A stretch of 64,000 nucleotides of DNA from Dysgonomonas sp. UBA7710 (GTDB taxonomy: Bacteria; Bacteroidota; Bacteroidia; Bacteroidales; Dysgonomonadaceae): the NCBI RefSeq assembly GCF_002482385.1, contig NZ_DLFW01000041.1, positions 39,581-103,580 of the forward strand. The letters run 5' to 3'. Numbering within the stretch: position 1 is the first letter of the stretch; every line of letters starts with the position of its first letter. The notes below the pieces were generated by a model that saw only the letters and a list, made by a program, of their open reading frames with translations, was not told where the DNA came from and did no database searches. A program made the position numbers and the translations under genes. Below are positions 8,402 through 18,298 of the stretch, in pieces.

Positions 8402-11400
8402 TTAAAATTTCATTGTTGCAGAAAATCCGATATATCTTGACGAAGGATCCTGCAGATTGTCATCATTACCATAATCAGGATCTACATAAGGGATCTTTTT
8501 CCACATCAACAGATTGTAACCATACAATGAGACATCTAATGATTTGATTTGTCCCAGATCAACAATTTTTTTCAGATCGTAACCAATAGACAACCTTCTC
8601 AATTTGAAATAAGAGCGATCAAATACATTTGCAAATGTTTTATCATCAGAATCAAGTACCTGAGCCTGATAAGGATAAATCTGGCTCCATGTCTGCCAAC
8701 TCACAACCGTAGTATTAGGTGCATAGGTACGAGTGTCAGACACAACCACACCATTCACATCCCGTGTAAGCTCGCCTCCGGTAACATTGACTCCCTTAGG
8801 TACATATATAGCATGCCCGGCTTCGTATTCTGCATCTCTGTATGTGGTTGATTCCGGATGCTTTCCTCCCCACCACATCTTTTCGATAGTAACTGATCTG
8901 AGCAGGCCTCCCCAGGCTCCATCTATATCAATCTCAACTTTGAAGTCTTTTATATTAAATTTATTCTGAAAACCTAAACGCCATGAGGGATCGAGGTGTC
9001 CAAGTTTTTTCTGATATGCATCTTTTATCGGCAATCCGCTATTTGTATCAATAATTAGTTGTCCGTCAGCCGAAGTTTGCCATACAGTAGCATAATATGC
9101 ATCTGCCCTGTCACCTTTGCTTAATGCATTATACTTACTTTGTCCGCCATAAATATCGGTGAGACGTCTGACATACCGGCTCCAGTTTACGGCTACATCC
9201 CAAGAGAAATCTTTTGTAACAACAGGTTTCGCACCCAGGATTATCTCCACTCCATTTGTATTATATACATTCCCGTTTACCTTTCTGGAGGTAAATCCGG
9301 ATGCTTCCGACACATTCAGATTGATGATCTGATTCTCATCTTTGATATGATAATAAGTAGCATCTAATGTTATCCTGTTTTTAATAAAAGCTGTTGATAA
9401 TCCGAACTCATAGGATGTTGACTTTTCGGGTTTTATATTTGGATTGACCAGACTGCCGGGATATGTTACGGATGGAGTTGAACCATAAGTCACACCTTTT
9501 TGATATATCGCATATATACTGTACGGATCGAGGTCGCTGGATACCTGTGCCCATGATCCGTAAAGCTTTAAGTAATCTATTGCTTTAGGCATTTTCACAT
9601 ACTGCGATACAAGGGTACTAAGAGAGACTGAAGGATAAAAATATGAATTTTCCGAAGATGGTAAGGTCGAAGACCAGTCATTGCGGGCTGTAAAGTTTAA
9701 GAATACAGCATCATAAAAGTCTATATTGGCAGAGCCGTATATACTATGTACTTCTCTTTTGCGAACAATATTTGTTGCATTTGTCGGCCCTTGCGAATTA
9801 CCCATGTTGTATAATCCGGGAACAATAAGTCCGTCTGTGGATTGATATTCTTCCTGATAGTTGGTATTTAATATTGAAGCTCCGACATTTGCGGTCAAAT
9901 TGATTTTACTTGTTACAGGTTGAAAATAAGAAGCTAAAACATCAGCATCGATATTCCGTTGATTTCGATTCCATATCTTTAAATCACCAACTCGTGAATC
10001 TCCATAATTCATATAAGACTTTGGAGTTTGAAGGTCTTCATATGTCCCTATTTGGTGCATCGCGGCACGTCCCTGTATTCCTAAATTAGGAAGTATCTGC
10101 CAGTTGAGTCTCAACTTACCATCCAGTATGTCCTGGTCTCTCTTTTGTTGCAGTTCTTCTGTTGCAAAGTATGGATTATTATACCAGGCATAGTTGTAAT
10201 TAGCTTGTCTATAACCTTCCAGTCCGGGAACCCATTGGTGTTTCTGAAGTTCTTTTCCATTCACATCGTTACCCATCCAAAGCAATATTGTGTACATGTG
10301 ATTTTTAGGTCCATATCCATATCTCGGATAATTAGGAGAATATACTTTATTATAGGCTAATGAGGCATCAAGTTGGATATTGTTGCTAATATCGAATGAT
10401 GAGTTGAAACTTAATCCGGTTGTTTGGAGCGAAGTGTTAGGCACCTGCCCTTTTTGATAGGCATATTTCCCCGATGCATAATAGCGGGCTTTAGCCCCTT
10501 TGTATGATACAGAGAAGTTATTATTTGTAACGACACCTGTACCTAAAAAATCTTCAAGATTATCGTGTGATACCCAATCAATCGGGACACGTTCATACAA
10601 CGATTTATCATCATAAATTGTACCGGAAACATTCCCGTACCATTCAATGACCTCGCCTGTTTGTTTATTCCGGATCGGGCTGTTCCACTGGGCGATCTTC
10701 TGTCCTGTGTTCAATTTTGGCCCCCAGGTCATATCTCCGTCCGAAATACCGCCATCGGCTCCGTCCCAAAATTCGTATTTACCATTAGAACCGCTACCAT
10801 ACGTTTTCTGGGATTCGGGATATACTGTAAAACCGGCAGTAATCATATTGCTTGTGCTGACAGTGATTTCCAGTCCGTCCTTTTTTGCTGATTTACTCGT
10901 GATAAGTATAGCTCCGTTCTTACCCCGGGAACCGTACAAAGCGGAAGCCGTCGGACCTTTCAATACGTTCACACTTTCTATATTCTCACTCCCAATATCA
11001 AAAAAATCCGTTTCAACAGGAATACCGTCTAATACGATTAACGGATTTTTCCCTCTAAGAGAAAATGACGGAGCCTGAAACAGTCCGGTCGGGTTAGTCA
11101 CCGTAAGTCCGGCAATTTGTCCCGACAAGGCACTACCCACATTCATAGTCTGGGACTCGCTGAGTGCCTCATTATTTATCTGCTGAGTCGTGTATCCAAT
11201 CTTTTTCTTCTGTTGTTTAATCCCGATAGCCGTCACAACAACTTCATCCAGATTTTGCGACTCTTCGGACATTATGATGTCTATAATAGTTCTGTTATCT
11301 ACTTTCACCTCTTGAGAAACAAACCCCATATAAGAAAAAATCAGGGTTTCGTCGCCAGCAGCTTTTATTTCATAATTACCATCAAAATCGGTAACGACAC

Positions 11401-11545
11401 CCCTTGTTGTATTTTTAATACTAATATTAACCCCAATGAGTGTTTCTCCTTTCTTATCTTTTACAGATCCTTTAACCGTTTGGGCATGTACCATCCCCGG
11501 GAGAAGTAAGAATACTACTCCTAATAGCGTTAGTAATGTTTTCAT
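8402..11545 (-). CDS. SusC/RagA family TonB-linked outer-membrane transporter
   Basis: A 1047-residue TonB-dependent transporter. It has a signal peptide (ends MVHAQ), a carboxypeptidase-regulatory-like domain (about 23-105, VKGSVKDKKGETLIGVNISI), a plug domain (about 110-220) with DEVVVTAIGIKQQKKKIGY and LIVLDGIPVETDFF, and then a 22-strand barrel with the usual final phenylalanine (SATMKF). Length is typical of SusC. With the SusD lipoprotein immediately downstream it forms a pedal-bin importer energised by TonB. No glycosidase gene is attached, only a phosphoesterase and an unknown secreted protein. The substrate may therefore be a phosphorylated or phosphate-containing compound rather than a plain glycan; this is inference. 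Confidence 0.93.
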   Translation of the reverse strand: MKTLLTLLGVVFLLLPGMVHAQTVKGSVKDKKGETLIGVNISIKNTTRGVVTDFDGNYEIKAAGDETLIFSYMGFVSQEVKVDNRTIIDIIMSEESQNLDEVVVTAIGIKQQKKKIGYTTQQINNEALSESQTMNVGSALSGQIAGLTVTNPTGLFQAPSFSLRGKNPLIVLDGIPVETDFFDIGSENIESVNVLKGPTASALYGSRGKNGAILITSKSAKKDGLEITVSTSNMITAGFTVYPESQKTYGSGSNGKYEFWDGADGGISDGDMTWGPKLNTGQKIAQWNSPIRNKQTGEVIEWYGNVSGTIYDDKSLYERVPIDWVSHDNLEDFLGTGVVTNNNFSVSYKGAKARYYASGKYAYQKGQVPNTSLQTTGLSFNSSFDISNNIQLDASLAYNKVYSPNYPRYGYGPKNHMYTILLWMGNDVNGKELQKHQWVPGLEGYRQANYNYAWYNNPYFATEELQQKRDQDILDGKLRLNWQILPNLGIQGRAAMHQIGTYEDLQTPKSYMNYGDSRVGDLKIWNRNQRNIDADVLASYFQPVTSKINLTANVGASILNTNYQEEYQSTDGLIVPGLYNMGNSQGPTNATNIVRKREVHSIYGSANIDFYDAVFLNFTARNDWSSTLPSSENSYFYPSVSLSTLVSQYVKMPKAIDYLKLYGSWAQVSSDLDPYSIYAIYQKGVTYGSTPSVTYPGSLVNPNIKPEKSTSYEFGLSTAFIKNRITLDATYYHIKDENQIINLNVSEASGFTSRKVNGNVYNTNGVEIILGAKPVVTKDFSWDVAVNWSRYVRRLTDIYGGQSKYNALSKGDRADAYYATVWQTSADGQLIIDTNSGLPIKDAYQKKLGHLDPSWRLGFQNKFNIKDFKVEIDIDGAWGGLLRSVTIEKMWWGGKHPESTTYRDAEYEAGHAIYVPKGVNVTGGELTRDVNGVVVSDTRTYAPNTTVVSWQTWSQIYPYQAQVLDSDDKTFANVFDRSYFKLRRLSIGYDLKKIVDLGQIKSLDVSLYGYNLLMWKKIPYVDPDYGNDDNLQDPSSRYIGFSATMKF

Positions 11546-11576
11546 TTATTGGTTTTTAAGTCAGATTATTTGATAC

Positions 11577-12155
11577 TTAGTAGATATTATTTATTTTCAC
11601 CTGATTGAATACACTGATTTGATCTTCGATGCTTTTCTTATTTTGGTCGAGGGCTCCTTCGAAAGCTTCGGTATCAGCTTCGCTTATGATAGTAAGGCTG
11701 ACTTCCAAGATGTGAGTAAAATCATTAGCCGCTTTTTCCAAAGCGATATTTCCTTTCTTCACTTCTTTTTTCAGGTGCTTTTCTATTTTGCGAGTCGTAT
11801 TATAAATATTGGGCTTCTTTATTATTGTCCGTCTCATCGGATCGCCGGGTACAACCTCCTCCTGAGTGACATAATATTCTTCCATCAGAACTTTGAGGCA
11901 TGCGACTTTAGATCCGAATTCGTGCTCTTCGGCTTTCTGAATAGTATTGTTATCAAATGTTGATGGTACAGATGAATCGAACTCCCAGACATATCTTTTA
12001 TTTTTCGCATCATCATCGTTTGTTGTTTTAGTAGTAATTATATCTGCTTTATTTTCAGCACCACGATGATTACTCGCATAATAGTTCTGAGCTGAAATAT
12101 TAAGGATTATTCCGAGCATTAAAATAAATAGAGATAACCGATTAATTGTTTTCAT
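11577..12155 (-). CDS. Secreted protein of unknown function, first gene of SusCD operon
   Basis: I do not recognise this 192-residue protein. It has a signal peptide (MKTINRLSLFILMLGIILNISAQ) and no lipobox, so it is probably periplasmic. The mature part is hydrophilic and mostly helical. It has lysine/glutamate-rich segments (KIEKHLKKEVKKGNIALEKA) and no cysteines except one in GSKVACLKVL. It lies 31 bases upstream of susC on the same strand, with the best promoter box just ahead of it, so it heads the operon. A role in substrate binding or in modulating the transporter is possible but unsupported. Confidence 0.7.
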   Translation of the reverse strand: MKTINRLSLFILMLGIILNISAQNYYASNHRGAENKADIITTKTTNDDDAKNKRYVWEFDSSVPSTFDNNTIQKAEEHEFGSKVACLKVLMEEYYVTQEEVVPGDPMRRTIIKKPNIYNTTRKIEKHLKKEVKKGNIALEKAANDFTHILEVSLTIISEADTEAFEGALDQNKKSIEDQISVFNQVKINNIY

Positions 12156-12184
12156 ACATTTTATGCTATTTTAAATTTATTGCA

Positions 12185-12192
12185 CAAATGTA
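12185..12192 (-). promoter_or_regulatory. Candidate -7 box for the SusCD-phosphoesterase operon
   Basis: The minus strand reads TACATTTG here, a full match to TAnnTTTG, about 30 bases ahead of the first start codon. No good -33 TTTG is found at the expected distance, so the promoter may need an activator. Confidence 0.4.
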
Positions 12193-12560
12193 GAATGTCA
12201 ATATTTCGCACTAATTAATACGATGTGACATTGCGGTTAATTAACTATTCAATAAAATACCAAATAAAAGATTATAATACTAATAGTCAAAAAAGTAGAA
12301 TCTAACTTAAATATAAGGATTTAATATTAATGAAGCGGACGCTTCGAAAAAGGAGAAGTAAAATACTGTTTTGTAATAGATATGCCTTTAATGAGATATG
12401 ATTGAAGTACAAATAAACAGATATATATGAAATTGTGGAAAAAGTCGTCTGCGAGGAAAAGAATATATAAAAATTTAAAGGAGTAAATTATGCAAATATG
12501 GGTTCTGGTGAATTTCTATAGAAAACGTGACCGATATTTATTTCAATAATATATGGGAAG
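12193..12560. other. Spacer between capsule operon end and SusCD operon
   Basis: An AT-rich spacer following the last capsule gene. The only structure is a short inverted repeat GAAGC/GCTTC at 12332-12345 with no T-tract, so no convincing terminator. No coding remnant was recognised. Confidence 0.4.
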
Positions 12561-13340
12561 TCATTTAAAATCTCTCTTCAATTTATTAAACAGTATTTGT
12601 AAAAATTTCTCTACATAACGCAGACTTTCAAGTATGTGATTTGAATAGACATCATTCTTTTTATATGCCAGCATATGATCCCTGAATATTTGTATATGGC
12701 TTGACATGCCTAATGTGGAGACTCCTCCGGTACGCATTGTCACACAATCTACCGGTACATATCTTATCTGTATTTTATTCACAAAAATCAGCCGCAGGAG
12801 ATTTTCAAAGTCTGCACCGATTTTAAAGGCGCAGTCAAAAGTTCCATATTTATCATACACCGGTTTTCTACAATAGAATGATGGATGAGCAGGCATCCAC
12901 CCCATCCGCATTTTCCATCTGCGGAAGCTTGCGGAAGAATAGTAGCGCACACATTTACCCACATTATTATGCTTCACATAATGAATGTCTCCATACACTG
13001 CATCTGCACCCGATAATCTGAGTTCTCTGACAAGAATTTCGAGAACCCCGTCAGATGTGTAGAAATCATCACTATTAAGGATGCCTACCACATCGCCTGT
13101 AGCCATCGCTATACCTTTGTTCATTGCATCATATATACCATTATCACATTCGCTTATCCAACGCATTCTGCCTGCAAACTGAGGCTCGTATTCTCTGACG
13201 ATACTCATAGTGCTGTCCTTTGATGCTCCGTCAATAACAATATATTCAATGTCCTTGTAAGTCTGGCATAAGACACTTTCAATAGTATTCCTTACTGTTG
13301 TTTCGCTATTGTAAGTTGCTGTTATTATTGAGATTAACAT
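12561..13340 (-). CDS. Family 2 glycosyltransferase (WcaA/PGL type)
   Basis: A 259-residue cytoplasmic GT-A glycosyltransferase and the last gene of the capsule operon. The N-terminus MLISIITATYNSETTVRNTI, the nucleotide-binding IDGASKDST, and the metal-binding LNSDDFY (DxD-like SDD, about 91-94) are typical of GT2. MRMGWMPAHPSFYCRK is the acceptor-side motif shared with WcaA/WcaE-like enzymes. It adds one sugar to the repeat unit; donor and linkage cannot be predicted. It lies 73 bases downstream of the preceding GT2 gene on the same strand. Confidence 0.87.
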   Translation of the reverse strand: MLISIITATYNSETTVRNTIESVLCQTYKDIEYIVIDGASKDSTMSIVREYEPQFAGRMRWISECDNGIYDAMNKGIAMATGDVVGILNSDDFYTSDGVLEILVRELRLSGADAVYGDIHYVKHNNVGKCVRYYSSASFRRWKMRMGWMPAHPSFYCRKPVYDKYGTFDCAFKIGADFENLLRLIFVNKIQIRYVPVDCVTMRTGGVSTLGMSSHIQIFRDHMLAYKKNDVYSNHILESLRYVEKFLQILFNKLKRDFK

Positions 13341-13413
13341 ATTTAATTTATACCTTCAATAGTGAATATAAGATATAGCGGAACCTTTATTATAGAGAGT
13401 TCTACAATATCCA

Positions 13414-14322
13414 TCATTTTTTTATGAAAATATGATATTTGTCCGCTAATAAATTGCAAATTTTCTCTTTGTCCGCTCCACATTCCATCTTTATTTCATA
13501 AATCTTAGTATCAACGAGTACCCGATACCACCACCCCTGAATAAAAGTGAAGATGAATCCCTCCTTGCCTTCCCGCCATGCTCCCCTGATAATATAGCGG
13601 TATAAAAAGTAAGCGAACGCTCGCCAAAACAGCGGTTGACGAGTATATTTGAGTTTCTTCTGTCTTTTTTCCAAGGCTTGCTCACTAAGTCCATTAGTTC
13701 TTCCTTCGATGGCGGAATCAGACAAATTATATTCCAGGTTAAGCATTTCGGCAGCCTCACGTATTGCATAATTCACATGCTTGCGGCAAAACCATGATAT
13801 ATCATTGAGATTATGATCGCAGAAATCATTCTCGTATTCATCTGTTCGTCCTTCTGTAATCCTGATATGTTCATCCATCAATCGTTGCTCGCATACCGCC
13901 TTCCCTTTGCGAAACATTCTGAGCATTTTTACCGGATAAATGCCTCGCTTCATCCATCGCCCCATGAAAATATGCCGGCGGTTGAACACAATACCGGTAA
14001 CATCCTGTGTTGCAAGTGGAATTTTCTTTTGCAATTCTTCAATTAGTTCAGGCAAAAGATACTCATCGGCATCTAGCCGCAGAATCCACTCCGTGTCAAT
14101 GGAAAGATGTTCCAATGCCCAGTTAAATTGTGCCGCCTGATTTCCCGGCCATTGATGTTCTATTACTTCTGCTCCTAGAGAGAAAGCTATTTTTTGTGTT
14201 GCATCTGTTGAAAAGCAATCAACTATATATACCTTCCGGGCTAATTGATTTACACACTCCAAGCACCGTTTGATGTGCAATTGTTCGTTTTTGGTAAGAA
14301 TAATAACTGTCAGGTCAAGCAT
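13414..14322 (-). CDS. Family 2 glycosyltransferase (WaaE/KdtX-like)
   Basis: A 302-residue GT2 enzyme. Motifs are DLTVIILTKNEQLHIKRCLE at the N-terminus, VDCFSTDAT, and the DxD region LRLDADEYL. A hydrophobic segment near WRAFAYFLYRYIIRGAW may attach it to the inner membrane, as in WaaE-like transferases. It overlaps the acetyltransferase gene by eight bases, showing translational coupling. It adds a sugar to the capsule repeat unit; specificity unknown. Confidence 0.87.
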   Translation of the reverse strand: MLDLTVIILTKNEQLHIKRCLECVNQLARKVYIVDCFSTDATQKIAFSLGAEVIEHQWPGNQAAQFNWALEHLSIDTEWILRLDADEYLLPELIEELQKKIPLATQDVTGIVFNRRHIFMGRWMKRGIYPVKMLRMFRKGKAVCEQRLMDEHIRITEGRTDEYENDFCDHNLNDISWFCRKHVNYAIREAAEMLNLEYNLSDSAIEGRTNGLSEQALEKRQKKLKYTRQPLFWRAFAYFLYRYIIRGAWREGKEGFIFTFIQGWWYRVLVDTKIYEIKMECGADKEKICNLLADKYHIFIKK

Positions 14323-14881
14323 CTTGTATAACTCTTCTTTTTATGAATTTAGCGGGATTACCGCCGACTACCGTCCATGGTTCCACATCTCTGAATACGG
14401 CGGCACAAGCACCGACCACCGCTCCCTGCCTTACCGTAACTCCCATACCCACAAAAGCACCCGTAGCGACCCATGCCTGATCTTCTATAACGATAGGGGC
14501 TGTAATCAATGGATTGAGCGGATTAGTTATATCATGGCTTGCCGTACAGAGGTAAGCTCCTTGCGATATTGTTGAGTTTGCCCCAATTTTAACAAGGGCA
14601 ACATTGTAGCAATTTACCTCCGAAGCCAAACAAGAATAATGTTCCATTATCAGATTTGCCGGATAGTAGATCCTTGCAGATGAGTAAATCACGGCGGTCG
14701 CATCTATCTTCGCTCCAAAAATCCGGAGTAAAAAACGTTTCCATCCGCTACCAAGGCTACGAGGTAGCCAACCGGCGAACAATACCCAAACAATCGACCA
14801 TATAAAACGTATAGCCTGATGCTTACAGGATAAAATATTCCGGTACTTCGATAAATTAATCTTTGCTTCACTCATATACAA
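14315..14881 (-). CDS. wcaF: WcaF-like hexapeptide acetyltransferase
   Basis: A 188-residue left-handed beta-helix acetyltransferase. Repeated hexapeptides run through IEDQAWVATGAFVGMGVTVRQGAVVG. The catalytic histidine is in CTASHDI and the C-terminal WTVVGGNPAKFIKRR closes the fold, as in WcaF of colanic acid clusters. It probably O-acetylates a sugar of the repeat unit with acetyl-CoA. It overlaps both neighbours (14 bases with the upstream GT4, eight with the downstream GT2), so it belongs firmly to the operon. Confidence 0.85.
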   Translation of the reverse strand: MYMSEAKINLSKYRNILSCKHQAIRFIWSIVWVLFAGWLPRSLGSGWKRFLLRIFGAKIDATAVIYSSARIYYPANLIMEHYSCLASEVNCYNVALVKIGANSTISQGAYLCTASHDITNPLNPLITAPIVIEDQAWVATGAFVGMGVTVRQGAVVGACAAVFRDVEPWTVVGGNPAKFIKRRVIQDA

Positions 14882-16001
14882 ATTCTGGTTTTGAGGCCTG
14901 ACCGAGAATCCACTGATATAAATGCTTCATTTTCCCGGCAAGAACTTCAACAGAGTAATTTTCACGCATTAGCTGTTTACCATTCATTCCCATATATATG
15001 CGTTCTTCTTCCGTCAGAGAAATAGCCTCTATCAATGTCTTAGTTATGCTTTCCTGATCGTTATCAATCCACCAGCCACAATGATGAGTTTCCAATTCTC
15101 TCCACGGCATTCCCCTGGAAGCTATCACCGGGACTCCTCTTACCAATGCTTCCGTAACAATATTACCAAAGTTTTCAAAATCGCTGGGAACAACAAGTAA
15201 CGAGAGTTGCGTCATTATTTCATCCTTCTCTTTACCTGATAAGAATCCGGTAAACTTAACATTGGATAGATTCAGACGTTTAACTTCATTGTGCAGGAAC
15301 CTTTCGTAAACATTATCTCCGGAACCGATAATGGCAAGGTGTAAATTGCTTGTTTTATCTCTTGAATCATTCATTGCGTAAATCAATTTTTCGATACGCT
15401 TACGCGGATGAATACGACCGAGATAACCAATTTTCATTTGCGGCTTATCAGGTATCGGACGATCAACAACATGGTTTATATCTATCGGATTGGGCAATAC
15501 CGCCACGGGATTGCAAAACCCTAATGTGCGATAATGCTCCATTTCTTCAATACATGTAGCTTGAATGCAGGCCGCCTTTTGTAAATCTTTCCGTTGATAC
15601 AGAATTAACGATGCTTTCTTAACCAAAGCCGAATGAGCCAGAGCTTGCGGATAAAGCATTCCCCGGAGGGTCATAATATACGGTTTCCCATGCCGGCGGG
15701 CATAAGATGTTACACCATGCCCCAGGTATTGCCACAATCCATGCACATGATATAGGTCATACACAGACAATTTATCCAACATTTCTTTCAGCCCTGGCAT
15801 ATACCCCAAGCGCACATTTCTCATCACAGCCGTATAATGAATGGTCATGTTATTGGCTATCAATTTGTCCTTTTCGCGCAAGGGGGACATTATGACTTCA
15901 GCCCTTTCCCCGGCATCATTCAGTCCTTTCACGGTTAAATAAAGACTCAAAGCCGGACCTCCCGATTGGATACCCAATGAGCCTGAATGCAATATTTTCA
16001 T
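14868..16001 (-). CDS. Family 4 glycosyltransferase
   Basis: A 377-residue GT-B glycosyltransferase. The N-terminal acceptor domain starts MKILHSGSLGIQSGGPALS with a glycine-rich loop. The C-terminal domain has IGYLGRIHPRKRIEKLI and the family E-x7-E signature in DFENFGNIVTEALVRGVPVI. YHVHGLWQYLG supports the GT4 fold. It transfers a sugar from a nucleotide donor with retention of configuration in the capsule pathway. It lies 12 bases after the preceding GT4 gene. Confidence 0.88.
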   Translation of the reverse strand: MKILHSGSLGIQSGGPALSLYLTVKGLNDAGERAEVIMSPLREKDKLIANNMTIHYTAVMRNVRLGYMPGLKEMLDKLSVYDLYHVHGLWQYLGHGVTSYARRHGKPYIMTLRGMLYPQALAHSALVKKASLILYQRKDLQKAACIQATCIEEMEHYRTLGFCNPVAVLPNPIDINHVVDRPIPDKPQMKIGYLGRIHPRKRIEKLIYAMNDSRDKTSNLHLAIIGSGDNVYERFLHNEVKRLNLSNVKFTGFLSGKEKDEIMTQLSLLVVPSDFENFGNIVTEALVRGVPVIASRGMPWRELETHHCGWWIDNDQESITKTLIEAISLTEEERIYMGMNGKQLMRENYSVEVLAGKMKHLYQWILGQASKPEFVYE

Positions 16002-16013
16002 TTTATATAGGTA

Positions 16014-17102
16014 TCAATCATTATTCAACCATGAGGGTATAATTCTTTTGTCCGGATCAGTAAGGACAGCATTGAAATAAGTGGCAGCATTATCTCCTGA
16101 AATATGATCGTAAGTCCAATTGATTATGTTTCTACGCTGTTTCTGCGTGATTGGACCTTTCTCTAGCCATTTCCGGAGTTGCATTTTCATATCGGAATTA
16201 TACTCGTCGAAGCAAAAAACACCGCCTCTCTCATTATTATCCAGAAGGGCGGAGGCTCCGCAATTTTCGGAGCAAAGTACTCTTGTGCCACACATCAAAG
16301 CCTCATTGACCACCGCTCCCCAACCATCATATAAACTGGGGAGGATTAAAAGGTCGGATCGGGAAAGATAGTCTGTAATATTTTCATTTGGTATGGCTCC
16401 TACATATTTTATTTGCTGTTCTTCCTCTATTATTTTCAGAAGCCGGGATTCCAAACTTCCATTCCCAATAATATAAAAAGTGTTGAATAAGCATGTCTGA
16501 GTTTTTATCACTTTTACCAAGTTAAGAATATTCTTATTAACATCAAGCCGGCCAATAAAAATAATGTTAGGCTTAGTTTGTTCTATAATGCTCTTTGCAT
16601 GAATGTGCCGGTGTTCGGTAAAATACCCCCACTGATATATTTTTTCTTTGGGGAAACCGCTCTTTATATAACATTCTTCCCCTTTGTATCCGGTAACAAA
16701 AAGAACATTGATATATTTTTCGTATCGGATACGAAGATACTTGTATTTTAATCTTCGTAATAATCCCGTAATTCCCAACCACTTATATGGTTCCAGCATT
16801 ACTGCAATCCGGCAATGATTTTTGGCAGCCTGCTTAAACACGGCATACACCATAGGATTGGCATCAATACCCGAAAATATGTGATAAGATTCTTTATCAG
16901 CCAATAATTCAGAGATTTTGCTGTCGTCAGGTGCTATTATTATGCGGGCGTTACCCATTTGCGGCACCTTCCATCCTTCCTTCAAACGTGCCGCACTGCA
17001 CTCCCGCTCTACAACAAGAGTTACCGGATTGATTGCTGAAAGAGACTTAATAAATGCAGACTGATGAATACTTATTACATTTTGCCAGAAAACTAAACTC
17101 AT
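16014..17102 (-). CDS. Family 4 glycosyltransferase
   Basis: A 362-residue GT-B glycosyltransferase. The N-terminal half is divergent (MSLVFWQNVISIHQSAFIKS). The donor-binding half has NIIFIGRLDVNKNILNLVK and the E-x7-E-containing LYDGWGAVVNEALMCGTRVL. The start overlaps the wzy stop by four bases, a coupled arrangement. It is probably one of the internal sugar transferases of the repeat unit; substrate unknown. Confidence 0.85.
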   Translation of the reverse strand: MSLVFWQNVISIHQSAFIKSLSAINPVTLVVERECSAARLKEGWKVPQMGNARIIIAPDDSKISELLADKESYHIFSGIDANPMVYAVFKQAAKNHCRIAVMLEPYKWLGITGLLRRLKYKYLRIRYEKYINVLFVTGYKGEECYIKSGFPKEKIYQWGYFTEHRHIHAKSIIEQTKPNIIFIGRLDVNKNILNLVKVIKTQTCLFNTFYIIGNGSLESRLLKIIEEEQQIKYVGAIPNENITDYLSRSDLLILPSLYDGWGAVVNEALMCGTRVLCSENCGASALLDNNERGGVFCFDEYNSDMKMQLRKWLEKGPITQKQRRNIINWTYDHISGDNAATYFNAVLTDPDKRIIPSWLNND

Positions 17103-18298
17103 TCTGATTCTTGAGATTGCTTAAATTTGATATAACATGAAGCGGTACCCAGACACAGCCATAGATAGAAGAAAAAGAAACTCCCGGAGGAAATAACATA
17201 GCCTTCGGCCATCATGTGTATTCCCAAAAAGACTAAAGAGCTTATTAATAAAAGCGATGTCTGATCCCCTATTCTATTTAGTTCCCATATTGTCTTGCAA
17301 TAAATCAGAACAAAGATAAAAAAAGAGAAAATACCTGTGCTTGAAAGTAGGAACAACCAACCATTGCCAGGCTCGACCGTTCCGGTGTACTTGCTTTCGA
17401 CAACACTTGCTTTCGGTAATCTGACTGCCCCGTATCCATATCCGATGAAAGGGCTATACTTAAATTCCTCGATTCGAGATTCCCACCTTCCCGCACGACT
17501 GCTTATCATCGACCCTCTACTTTCGGAATATGCAACCTTCATTTGAATTGTTTCAGTATATTTCCACCAAAAAGGGGATGTAGCCGCTATTACAATAACA
17601 ATTGCCGCAGCATAACGAATAAATTTCGACAGGTTGCGAAAATATAACCAAATCCACACTGTAAAAGCGCCGACAAACGACAATAAGGCAGCCCTCGATC
17701 CGGCAAGCAGGCAGGAAAAGAAACATATTATGACGGCAATCCATAGTACATATTTCTTTTTCTTCGATAATATTTCTTTCTTGAATAAACCATATTGAAT
17801 ACCGTACAATACAGCTAAGGCTGCTACAGGCCCCATAGTCATAGAATGAACTGTGATTCCTCCGAATAAATTTCCTCGCTCGGTAATTGTGACAGGACGG
17901 TATATGATATAAAGAATAAAGGATATTACTCCTATCCCCATAAACATCCATGAAATATAATTTAACGATAAGATTCGCACATTGCACAACCACTGATTTT
18001 GGAACAGCGGCCCTATGCAAAATATAATCAAAATAAGTCCTATGAATCTTTCCCATGGATGGAAAAATCCCGGGATATCATTGCCTAAAATAGAAAGAAA
18101 ACAAATGTAAAAGAATAAGATTACCAACCAATTAATTTTATTATTTCGATTCATCAGCACAACTATGCCTAACATGGCAAACGCACCATAATATATTGCT
18201 ACGGAAAGTGATGGCACAAATTTTATAATTCGCATCATTGGGAGCAATACACAAATCAGTGCAAATACCGATTCCTTATGAAAAAAATTGTTGTTCAT
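17099..18298 (-). CDS. wzy: O-antigen/capsule polymerase (Wzy-like)
   Basis: A 399-residue polytopic inner-membrane protein with about ten to eleven hydrophobic helices. The Wzy_C/O-antigen ligase signature is seen in LLAGSRAALLSFVGA and a following periplasmic loop with RWESRIEEFKYSPFIGYGYG. It sits among Wzx, Wzc and Wza in one operon, which makes it the polymerase joining undecaprenyl-linked repeat units on the periplasmic face rather than an LPS ligase. Starts and stops overlap both neighbours by four bases. Confidence 0.82.
   Translation of the reverse strand: MNNNFFHKESVFALICVLLPMMRIIKFVPSLSVAIYYGAFAMLGIVVLMNRNNKINWLVILFFYICFLSILGNDIPGFFHPWERFIGLILIIFCIGPLFQNQWLCNVRILSLNYISWMFMGIGVISFILYIIYRPVTITERGNLFGGITVHSMTMGPVAALAVLYGIQYGLFKKEILSKKKKYVLWIAVIICFFSCLLAGSRAALLSFVGAFTVWIWLYFRNLSKFIRYAAAIVIVIAATSPFWWKYTETIQMKVAYSESRGSMISSRAGRWESRIEEFKYSPFIGYGYGAVRLPKASVVESKYTGTVEPGNGWLFLLSSTGIFSFFIFVLIYCKTIWELNRIGDQTSLLLISSLVFLGIHMMAEGYVISSGSFFFFYLWLCLGTASCYIKFKQSQESE

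Noticed and set aside
12332..12345. Inverted repeat GAAGC/GCTTC as a capsule operon terminator
   Set aside because: The stem is only five pairs with no T-tract on the minus strand and lies over 200 bases from the last gene.
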